Assembly (NCBI GenBank): GCA_003167305.1
Contig: PMTP01000018.1
Location: 5,827-14,258 of the forward strand
Reading direction: 5' to 3'
DNA length: 8,432 nucleotides
DNA from: Acidobacteriaceae bacterium
GTDB taxonomy: Bacteria > Acidobacteriota > Terriglobia > Terriglobales > Acidobacteriaceae
The translations under genes and the position numbers were made by a program. Of this stretch, positions 1 through 6,416 are shown one piece after another. The stretch's first letter is position 1. Each line of letters begins with the position of its first letter. The notes under the pieces are model-generated. The model saw only the letters and a program-made list of their open reading frames with translations. It was not told where the DNA came from and ran no database searches.

Positions 1-60
1 GTCTTGGCACGGAGATGGCGCGCTACAGCAAACCATTTCATCAAATTTCAGTTCGATCGT

Positions 61-65
61 GGAGG
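61..65 (+). promoter_or_regulatory. Strong Shine-Dalgarno site deciding the start at 74
   Basis: GGAGG lies 8 bases before ATG 74. It supports this ATG over the GTG at 59, whose third base is the first base of the motif. Bases 1-58 upstream show no convincing promoter, so the promoter is either weak or outside the window. Confidence 0.7.
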
Positions 66-73
66 AGAAGCAA

Positions 74-1225
74 ATGGATTTTCGCAATGCGAGGTTTGTA
101 AGTCTGGTTCTGGTTTCGGCGTGCTTAGCTTTGTTGCCAATGGGGTGCAAGCAGCCGCCGCCTATTACGCTGACGGCCGAGGCCGCCCCGCCAGCCATCT
201 TCCCCGGCGAACCGGTCACCGTGACCGCGACTGCCGGCTCGGTGGATCCCAACAAGAAGAACAATGTGGTTTACGGATGGACCGGGACCGGCGTGACGGG
301 AAACGGAGCGTCGGCCACGGTGGCCACGGCAGCGCTTGCGCCCGGCAGCTATACGGTTCAGGCTCAGGTGAAGGAAGGCAAAGCCGGCAAGGAAGGCCTC
401 AAGCCCGGTCAGAAAGCGGAAGCCTCGGCCAGCTATACGGTGAAGCCGTTTGAACCGCCGACGATCACTTGCTCGGTCAGCCCCACGGTTATCAAGCCGG
501 GCGAGAGCAGCACCGTTACCGCAGTCGGAGTCAGTCCGCAGAATCGCCCGCTGACCTACAGCTACACGGCCACGGCCGGCACGATTACGGGCACCGGAAA
601 TACAGCGACCTACTCCTCGGCGGGCGCGGCGACCGGCCCGGTGACCATTACCTGCACCGTGACCGACGACAAGGGGCAGAGCGCAACAGCAACCATCTCG
701 GCAGCAAACAGCGTGACCATCACAGCTCCGTATGTGGCGCCGATTCCGCACACGCAGACGCTCTCTCCGATCAGCTTTGCCGCCGACAAGGAGCGCCCGA
801 CGCGGGTGAACAACGAATCTAAAGCGGATTTGGATGAGGTTGCTATCGACCTGCAGAAGCAGCCGGATGCCAAGATCGTTTTGGTAGGCGATTCGGATGC
901 CAAGGAGAAGGCGAAGATCGCTAAGGAAGAAGCGGCGGCCAAGAGGAACAAGCACCTCAAGGTCGAGGATCCAGCCGCCGAGCGCGCCGTCAACACCAAG
1001 GCGTACCTGGTGACCGAGAAGGGCATTGACGTCTCGCGCATCAGCGTGGCGACCGGCACATCGGATGGCAAGACGGTGGAAGTCTACCTGGTGCCGGCGG
1101 GCGCCGATTTCGCGGCCGATGTTCAGGGAACCACTCCGGTGGATGAGTCCGTGGTCAAGGCGCAGGCACGCAAGCCTCTGGCGGTTGCCAAGAAGCATAC
1201 TCACAAGAAAGCCGCATCCGAATAG
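74..1225 (+). CDS. Ig-like / OmpA-like domain envelope protein (probable lipoprotein)
   Basis: The 383-residue product probably anchors the outer membrane or a surface structure to peptidoglycan. Residues 1-24 form a signal peptide ending in LLPMGC; Cys25 could be a lipidated cysteine, but Pro at -3 and Met at -2 make a poor lipobox. Two Ig/PKD-like beta domains follow (about 31-123 and 128-217), each opening with a PGE-x-x-TVTA-type strand. Residues 230-345 resemble an OmpA C-terminal domain: Asp275 in GDSD replaces the usual GHTD, and Arg304 precedes the AYLVTEKGI helix. A Lys/Glu/Ala-rich insertion separates these two residues. The tail (370-383) is Lys/His-rich. I chose ATG 74 because GGAGG at 61-65 lies 8 bases upstream; the in-frame GTG at 59 would overlap that ribosome binding site. 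Function is inferred from domain resemblance; the ligand is unknown. Confidence 0.85.
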   Translation: MDFRNARFVSLVLVSACLALLPMGCKQPPPITLTAEAAPPAIFPGEPVTVTATAGSVDPNKKNNVVYGWTGTGVTGNGASATVATAALAPGSYTVQAQVKEGKAGKEGLKPGQKAEASASYTVKPFEPPTITCSVSPTVIKPGESSTVTAVGVSPQNRPLTYSYTATAGTITGTGNTATYSSAGAATGPVTITCTVTDDKGQSATATISAANSVTITAPYVAPIPHTQTLSPISFAADKERPTRVNNESKADLDEVAIDLQKQPDAKIVLVGDSDAKEKAKIAKEEAAAKRNKHLKVEDPAAERAVNTKAYLVTEKGIDVSRISVATGTSDGKTVEVYLVPAGADFAADVQGTTPVDESVVKAQARKPLAVAKKHTHKKAASE

Positions 1226-1243
1226 TTTGTCCAGCCCGTGGAA

Positions 1244-1274
1244 GCAGGCCTTTTGGCCTGCCTGGGTTGTTTAT
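1244..1274 (+). terminator. Probable intrinsic terminator of the OmpA-like gene
   Basis: A perfect 7-bp stem (GCAGGCC at 1244-1250 with GGCCTGC at 1255-1261) closes a TTTT loop. It is followed by a moderately T-rich run (TTGTTTATT, 1266-1274). It starts 18 bases after the stop codon at 1225. The T tract is broken by G and A, so termination efficiency is uncertain. Confidence 0.6.
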
Positions 1275-1293
1275 TAGGTTGTCTAACTGATCA

Positions 1294-1329
1294 TTCCGGC
1301 CCTCGCAGCGCAAACTGCGGGGGCCGGAA
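1294..1329. repeat. Long inverted repeat / stable hairpin
   Basis: The arms at 1294-1308 and 1315-1329 pair over 15 bp with a single G-U wobble, around a 6-base CGCAAA loop. The stem is strongly GC-rich. No T tract follows on the plus side, and the minus side (upstream of 1294) has only AATGA. It is therefore not a classical intrinsic terminator. It could back up the terminator at 1244, protect the 3' end of the upstream mRNA, or be a copy of a dispersed palindromic repeat. The structure is seen directly; the role is unknown. Confidence 0.7.
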
Positions 1330-1457
1330 GTCGTATTGCTGACGGTTCCGCCAATGCGGCTTCCATACACTTCTCGACGAAAAGAATCTGAAGCCCCGCA
1401 TGGCGATCGAGCGTTAAGGTATCGTGTGCCTGGAAATCGGCGCCGGACCATACTTTG

Positions 1458-1483
1458 TATACTCTTGATATGAGCATAGGGAG
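1458..1483 (+). promoter_or_regulatory. Candidate -10 box and ribosome binding site of the propeller gene
   Basis: TATACT at 1458-1463 matches the sigma70 -10 consensus in five of six positions and lies 32 bases before ATG 1496, giving a short leader. No good -35 hexamer stands 16-18 bases upstream. AGGGAG at 1478-1483 is the likely Shine-Dalgarno site, but its 12-base spacing to the ATG is long. A very similar -10 box stands before dxs. Confidence 0.45.
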
Positions 1484-1495
1484 TTTTTTGCCAGC

Positions 1496-3571
1496 ATGAA
1501 TCGCCCGCGAGTTTTCCTGGATTCATTCTTCCGGCCCGGATTGATTGTGCTGATTTCTCTGCTGGTTCTATTTTTATTCGCAGTTCCCGGCATGAAGGCA
1601 CAGGCGTATTGGAGCGCGATTGGCCCGGCAGGCGGCGACGCGCGCGCCTTTGCGGCTGTTCCCGGCCAGCCCCATCATGTGTATCTCGGCACCACCAACA
1701 GTTGGCTCTACGAATCTTTGGATGGCGGCTTGTCATGGCATAGGCTCTCGAAGCTGGACTCGGCCGACGACCTGATTCTGGACCACATCGTCGTGGACGA
1801 AGCGAACCCAGCCACCATCTATGTGGCGACGTGGAGGGTGGACCAGGCCGACGGCGGGCTGCGGTTGAGCCGTGACGGAGGACGGAGCTGGAGTGTCGTT
1901 GCGGGGCTGCGCGGGCAGTCGATCCGCGCCTTTGCACAGGCGCCTTCTGCCCCGGAAATCCTCTATGCGGGAACGCTGGACGGCGTCTTTCGCAGCAGTG
2001 ATGCCGGAGCCTCATGGACGCTGATCAGTCCGCCGGGCAGCCAGGAGATTCACGAGGTGGAGTCGCTGGCGATCGATCCCCTGGACCCCGATGTGGTCTA
2101 CGCCGGCACATGGCATCTGCCCTGGAAGACGACCGACGGCGGCAAGAACTGGCAAAGCATCAAGGAGGGCATCGTTGACGACTCCGATGTCTTCTCGATC
2201 ATCATCGATCCGGCGAGCCCGAACATGGTTTTCGCCAGCGCGTGCAGCGGCATTTACAAGAGCGCAGACGGCGGCGGATTGTTTCACGCCGTCGAAGGGA
2301 TTCCCTCGGCCGCGCGGCGAACGCGTGTGCTGAAGCAGGATCCGCTGAATTACAGCGTAGTATATGCCGGAACCACGGAGGGGCTTTACAAGTCGGTAGA
2401 CGGCGGCAACAGCTTTGCGCTGATGACCGAGCCGGATGTGATCGTGAACGATGTATATGTCGATCCGCAGGACACGAATCATGTGCTGCTGGCCACCGAC
2501 CGCGGCGGAGTTCTGCGGAGCGAGGACGCGGCATCCAGTTTTACGGCTGCGAATCAGGGTTTTTCCGGGCGCAAGGTCGAGGCACTGCTAGTGGATAGCG
2601 GCAATCCCGCCCGGCTGTATGCCGGGGTGGTGAACGACAAGAAGTATGGCGGTGTTTTTGTTTCCAGCAATGGCGGAGAGCGTTGGGAGCAGATCGCCGA
2701 TGGCCTCGATGGGCGTGATGTCTTTGCGCTGGCCGAATCGCCGGAGGAAACGATCCTGGCGGGAACCAATCACGGCATTTTTGTGCTGGAGTCCGATGCG
2801 ACAGGCGCGAGTTGGAGCCCGCGCAGCACAATTCAAAACAGGCAGGCGAAGACGGCCATTGAGATGATCCCGGCCGCCAAGATGCATCAGCCCGCCAAGA
2901 CTCACACGACCACGAAGGCGCGCCACGGCAAGAGCGTACCTGAGGAAAAGCCTGTTGCGGAGCCTGTGCATGACCAACTAGACCGCGTTCAGGCGCTCGA
3001 TCTCAGCGGCGACGCGTGGCTGGCATCAACCGGCGGAGGCCTGTTCACCAGCAAGGACCAGGGCGCGAGTTGGCAGGGCGGCCCGGTGATGGGCTGGGTG
3101 GATTATCTTTCGGTTGCCGCGCATGGATCGCAACTGGCCGCTGCTCAGCAGGAGGAAGTGGTGCTTTCCACGGACGCCGGCCAGAGTTGGAGGTTCATGG
3201 GGGTTCCGGCAACGCTGACTCGGATTCATAGCGTAGCTTTCTCCGCGGATGGGACGATATGGCTGGGCGCGCGCGAAGGCGTGTACTTCTCGCGCGACCT
3301 GGGCAGCACATGGATGTGGGTAAATCGCTTTCCGTTGGGGGATGTGGACGACCTGAGCTATGACGCGCACCTGGGCAAGATTCTTGTCAGCTCGCGGGCC
3401 AGCGATCAGATTTACGTGATCGACACCCAGACGCTGGAGTGGAAGTGGGCACAGACCGGCTACCGCATCGCGCATGTGCGCGCGGCTGCTGGGCGGCTGC
3501 TGGCGGCTTCGCTGTTTGACGGTGTGCTGGTGGAGCCGCAGGCGGCCGGAGTGGAAGCAGGGCAGCGGTAA
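1496..3571 (+). CDS. Secreted Asp-box (BNR/sortilin-like) beta-propeller protein
   Basis: This 691-residue exported protein has no recognisable catalytic domain. Residues 1-37 form a signal peptide with an AQA cleavage site before Tyr38. The mature part is a chain of propeller blades, each with a strand such as VYAGT followed by an Asp-box (S/T-x-D-x-G-x-x-W/F). Eleven Asp-boxes begin at residues 74, 125, 167, 212, 256, 300, 342, 390, 519, 558 and 599; a degenerate one lies near 433. The period is about 43 residues. Residues 443-495 interrupt the series with a Lys/His/Thr/Pro-rich segment that looks like a flexible linker between two propeller units. Asp-box propellers occur in sialidases, sortilins and photosystem assembly factors such as Ycf48, so a binding or scaffolding role is likely. 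Glycosidase activity cannot be claimed. The gene has its own control region, so it is probably monocistronic. Confidence 0.85.
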   Translation: MNRPRVFLDSFFRPGLIVLISLLVLFLFAVPGMKAQAYWSAIGPAGGDARAFAAVPGQPHHVYLGTTNSWLYESLDGGLSWHRLSKLDSADDLILDHIVVDEANPATIYVATWRVDQADGGLRLSRDGGRSWSVVAGLRGQSIRAFAQAPSAPEILYAGTLDGVFRSSDAGASWTLISPPGSQEIHEVESLAIDPLDPDVVYAGTWHLPWKTTDGGKNWQSIKEGIVDDSDVFSIIIDPASPNMVFASACSGIYKSADGGGLFHAVEGIPSAARRTRVLKQDPLNYSVVYAGTTEGLYKSVDGGNSFALMTEPDVIVNDVYVDPQDTNHVLLATDRGGVLRSEDAASSFTAANQGFSGRKVEALLVDSGNPARLYAGVVNDKKYGGVFVSSNGGERWEQIADGLDGRDVFALAESPEETILAGTNHGIFVLESDATGASWSPRSTIQNRQAKTAIEMIPAAKMHQPAKTHTTTKARHGKSVPEEKPVAEPVHDQLDRVQALDLSGDAWLASTGGGLFTSKDQGASWQGGPVMGWVDYLSVAAHGSQLAAAQQEEVVLSTDAGQSWRFMGVPATLTRIHSVAFSADGTIWLGAREGVYFSRDLGSTWMWVNRFPLGDVDDLSYDAHLGKILVSSRASDQIYVIDTQTLEWKWAQTGYRIAHVRAAAGRLLAASLFDGVLVEPQAAGVEAGQR

Positions 3572-3639
3572 TCGTCGGGAGATTGACGCGCGCAAAGAAG
3601 TAAAGCACGCAGCGGAAGCTGAGATAGGGCCTTTTCGGT

Positions 3640-5907
3640 TTACCGTTTGCTGTTTTTCACCGCGTACATGGCGGCATCGGCGGCGTTCAGCAGGCTGTCT
3701 TTTGTGAAGCCATCCTCCGGGTAGAGAGCAATGCCGATGCTCGCCCAGCCGTGCAGTGAGCAGTCCTCCACGGCAAACGGGGCGTCGAAGCATCGTTCCA
3801 GGCGACGGGCGGCCTCTTCCACATCGGCGCGGCTACGCACGACGGAAACCAGGGCGGCGAATTCGTCGCCGCCCAGCCGGGCCAGCATATCGCCTCCGCG
3901 CAACTGCCGCGTCATGCGCACGGCTACCTCCTGGAGATAAAGGTCTCCAATGTGGTGGCCGTAGCGGTCGTTAACCTGTTTGAACTCGTCGAGGTCGATG
4001 TAAATCAACCCGAAGATGCCGGAGTTCTGGCGCGCCTCTTCAATCAGAATGTCCATCCGCTTCTCCATCGCGAAGCGATTGGGAATCTCGGTAAGCTGAT
4101 CGAACTCCGAGCGGTGCCGCAGGTCGCTGTAGAGCCGCCGGGTTTCGATGGCCAGCGAGGCCAGCCGCACCCCATCGGCAAGCGCCTCTGTTCTGCGGGC
4201 GGCCGGCGGAGACTCAGGACCAAACGCGGCCAGCAGCGCGCCCAGCGCCGGACCGGATCGGGCATCGATCTTCGCGCGAACGATCTCCAGGCTGTGCGGC
4301 TCCCGAGGACAATTCCCCACCTTCGTTCCATCGGCGAGCTCGCACCAGCAGGTCGCGCCATCCAGCATCGCGGAGACCATCCCCACGATCTTTTCGAGAA
4401 TTTCGGCCACTGGCCGCGATCCGTTGATGTCTTCAAGGATGCGGCCGCGCTGCTGTTCGAGGGCCGCGGTCGCGGCCGAATGGCGATGCATTTTGTGCTC
4501 GAGCTTCCATCCCCAGCCGCCGACTATGGCCACGATCGCAAGCAGCAAGCAGACGAGGAGCACCAGATTGCGAATGTTCAGCAAAGGGGGATCCTTGATG
4601 ACTTCAATGTCGTCGAAGGAGCGCAGCAGAATATCGAAGGCCACCGGACCGCTGAATGGGTTGGAATTGTGTACAGAGCAGATTCCGGTAACGCGCACCC
4701 TTGAACCCAGCGGAACCTGCTTCATCGCCACCAGCGGACCGCTCGGGTGCCGGTAAATGGCTGTGAACGGGTGGCCCTCCGCAACCAGGGTGTATTCGTC
4801 CTGTGCGCCCCCACGCGCCTGCACTGCGACCTGTCCGTCGATGGATACCAGATCGAAGTGGTGCCCGCTTCCCAGGTCGCCGATCACCGCCAGTTGTTGC
4901 CAGGTCACATGAAGTGGCGTGACCGGCGCTTGCACTCGGCTATCTTTGATTTCGCTGTGAGAGAGTGTCAAAAAGCCATCGTTCGCGCTCCGCGACTGAT
5001 CGGTAACCAAGACATCGGGAAAACCCGTTGCGTCCGCCAGGTCACCGATGCGCAGGGGGATGTCGGTATTGGTCCTGATCCAAAGGCTCCTGCCGCCTCC
5101 CTGCAGCACAACCGCCGAACCGGGCTGATAGTAGGTGATGGCGCCCTGAACTCTGATTCTCGATGTCAAATCCTTGACGCGATAGCCGCCCATTATCCGA
5201 TGCATTGGCGTGACAGGAAGATCCCATAAGTTGCTACTGGTGCTTTTGAGGACACGAATGTCTGTAAATGTGGAAACATGGAGCACAATGCCGGTCTGCT
5301 GCATCTTGTCATCGAACTCCCCGCCGGCTGTCCCGGTGATCTCCACCTCATCGTCCAGCAGGGTATTCAGCGCCTCCTGATTGTCGCTGTCTAGAACCGC
5401 CTCAACATAGCCTCCGTCGGTGAGCACTTGCAGAGTGGCGCTGTGAATGGGGGCCTGCGTACTCCAGACCAGGTCGGCGGCGTGGACAACACCGCGCATA
5501 TTGACCAGAAGGCAGTCGTGCTGCCCGAGGATCAGATCGCCGAAGCTGACGGGAAGCGCTTCGGGCAGGGCTCCGTGATGGAGAACCCGCACATCATGGC
5601 TCTCGATGATGAGGCCATAGCTTTTGCGCGTCGTTCCTTTGACCAGTACGCGATCGCCGGGGAGCAGTTTGGCGTTCGTGGTGACGCGCACAAAAACGGC
5701 GAGGTCGTCATCCTGCACAAAGAGCTGATGTTCATACCCGCGGAAGTAAGTGACCGTCCCTTCGAAGATGACTGGAATAACCTTGCTGGCCTGGTCGTTG
5801 CTGAGGGCGGAAAGATCGCGCAGTGTGGTCAGCGTGCCGGGCGGCTCTGCCCAGGCTGCCGCGGCCCAGCCAAGAAGGATCGCGAAGATGGAAATCAGTT
5901 TCTTCAT
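3640..5907 (-). CDS. Membrane-anchored diguanylate cyclase with tandem OB-like sensor modules
   Basis: The product (755 residues) should make cyclic di-GMP from two GTP at the inner face of the membrane in response to an external signal. Residues 1-20 are a signal peptide or first membrane segment. Residues 42-438 are extracytoplasmic and carry four OB-fold-like beta modules. A membrane helix spans about 447-467. A GAF-like or linker region covers about 480-593, and the GGDEF domain about 599-755. The catalytic set is complete: Asp638 in IDLDEFK, Asn646 and Asp655 in NDRYGHHIGD, and GGDEF at 679-683. The inhibitory I-site RxxD (Arg670-Asp673) sits five residues before GGDEF, so product feedback is expected. 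There is no EAL domain. No Shine-Dalgarno motif precedes ATG 5907 (the upstream bases are C-rich), and no alternative in-frame start lies within the preceding 30 bases. The gene converges with the propeller gene across a 68-base gap with no clear terminator. Confidence 0.92.
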   Translation of the reverse strand: MKKLISIFAILLGWAAAAWAEPPGTLTTLRDLSALSNDQASKVIPVIFEGTVTYFRGYEHQLFVQDDDLAVFVRVTTNAKLLPGDRVLVKGTTRKSYGLIIESHDVRVLHHGALPEALPVSFGDLILGQHDCLLVNMRGVVHAADLVWSTQAPIHSATLQVLTDGGYVEAVLDSDNQEALNTLLDDEVEITGTAGGEFDDKMQQTGIVLHVSTFTDIRVLKSTSSNLWDLPVTPMHRIMGGYRVKDLTSRIRVQGAITYYQPGSAVVLQGGGRSLWIRTNTDIPLRIGDLADATGFPDVLVTDQSRSANDGFLTLSHSEIKDSRVQAPVTPLHVTWQQLAVIGDLGSGHHFDLVSIDGQVAVQARGGAQDEYTLVAEGHPFTAIYRHPSGPLVAMKQVPLGSRVRVTGICSVHNSNPFSGPVAFDILLRSFDDIEVIKDPPLLNIRNLVLLVCLLLAIVAIVGGWGWKLEHKMHRHSAATAALEQQRGRILEDINGSRPVAEILEKIVGMVSAMLDGATCWCELADGTKVGNCPREPHSLEIVRAKIDARSGPALGALLAAFGPESPPAARRTEALADGVRLASLAIETRRLYSDLRHRSEFDQLTEIPNRFAMEKRMDILIEEARQNSGIFGLIYIDLDEFKQVNDRYGHHIGDLYLQEVAVRMTRQLRGGDMLARLGGDEFAALVSVVRSRADVEEAARRLERCFDAPFAVEDCSLHGWASIGIALYPEDGFTKDSLLNAADAAMYAVKNSKR

Positions 5908-6087
5908 CGGGGGGCGTACAGGACAACCGGCAACCGTGCTTTTGGCTCCTGAGAGTACTTATCGGCGAAAATTGCGAATCTCTTACTCTGGCTAGAAGAA
6001 TACACTTTTGGCGGACCAGCCGTGCGCCGTCTACTCAGATCCCGTTTTGGGACCTGATTGCACGATGTTTGCTCATGTACCGGAGTG
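5908..6087. other. Non-coding stretch between the cyclase start and the vapC remnant
   Basis: I see no gene, RNA or clear promoter here. It must carry the control region of the minus-strand cyclase gene, but no hexamer pair stands out, and the bases next to that start codon lack a ribosome binding site. Confidence 0.5.
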
Positions 6088-6302
6088 CTATGGGAACCTG
6101 ATGAATTGGATGCCGGTGAAATCCTTTTCGTTGTCTGTTACAACGATACGTTGGCTACGGCGACGGCGGCAAGGATCATGTCCCGCGCGCTGCGTGGGCG
6201 TCCGGCTCTTGCGCCTTCGGCCATCAGTCGCGCCCAGATCAGGCTGGCATTTGTGGCATCCGATTTTACCGCGACTTGCAGCCGTCCGAATCGTCTATCT
6301 AG
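6088..6302 (-). pseudogene. vapC: VapC-type PIN-domain toxin remnant, 5'-truncated and frameshifted
   Basis: Reading the minus strand from 6302, 51 codons give a PIN-like C-terminal half containing LIWARLMAEGARAGRPRSA and then DMILAAVAVAN (ending at 6150). That frame then runs into a stop. The next frame (6150-6091) continues the fold with RIVVTDNEKDFTGIQF and ends at a TAG (6088-6090). Restoring one base at about 6150 would join the two parts. VapC/FitB-type PIN toxins are endoribonucleases of about 130-140 residues. Here two late acidic residues (Asp of ARDMI, Asp of TDNEKDF) remain, but the N-terminal half with its first catalytic Asp and Glu is absent: a TGA sits at 6303-6305 and there is no start codon. 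No vapB antitoxin is visible. It should be inactive. The family call rests on motif recognition from memory. Confidence 0.75.
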
Positions 6303-6324
6303 TCAGCGCCTGAATCCGCCGCAT

Positions 6325-6333
6325 TGGTATACT
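6325..6333 (+). promoter_or_regulatory. Extended -10 promoter of dxs
   Basis: TGGTATACT combines TATACT (6328-6333) with an upstream TG one base before it, the extended -10 arrangement that can work without a good -35 element. No TTGACA-like hexamer is seen at the expected distance. Transcription would begin near 6340, giving a leader of about 77 bases. The leader ends with a small hairpin (CCCGG 6389-6393 with CCGGG 6401-6405) directly before the ribosome binding site. Confidence 0.5.
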
Positions 6334-6405
6334 ATCGGTTGGTGATGCTGGTTTGAGGGCTCCGTTTTCTGGGGGCTTTGCTGGGCTGCCCGGCACTTTT
6401 CCGGG

Positions 6406-6413
6406 AAAGGAAG
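6406..6413 (+). promoter_or_regulatory. Ribosome binding site fixing the dxs start at 6417
   Basis: AAAGGAAG holds AGGA at 6408-6411, five bases before ATG 6417. It supports this ATG over the in-frame TTG at 6378, which would add 13 residues with no family resemblance. Confidence 0.7.
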
Positions 6414-6416
6414 ACG

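Noticed and set aside
125..1204. 359-codon open frame antisense to the OmpA-like gene
   Set aside because: The Arg/His/Gly-rich translation is typical of a shadow frame, and the sense gene has a signal peptide, a good ribosome binding site and known domains.
1283..1477. 64-codon minus-strand ORF between genes 1 and 2
   Set aside because: It runs through the long hairpin, starts within the candidate promoter region of the propeller gene, and shows no family resemblance or ribosome binding site. I cannot exclude a small gene, but nothing supports it.
6037..6055. Small hairpin AGATCCC / GGGACCT
   Set aside because: The stem has a mismatch and only seven positions; it is likely chance.
6058..6345. 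Plus-strand ORF (95 codons from TTG) in the gap before dxs
   Set aside because: It is antisense to the VapC remnant, which explains its protein-like look; it has no good start site and runs through the dxs promoter.
6334..6416. Possible thiamine riboswitch in the dxs leader
   Set aside because: The enzyme uses thiamine diphosphate, but no CTGAGA-type thi-box core is visible and the leader is too short.
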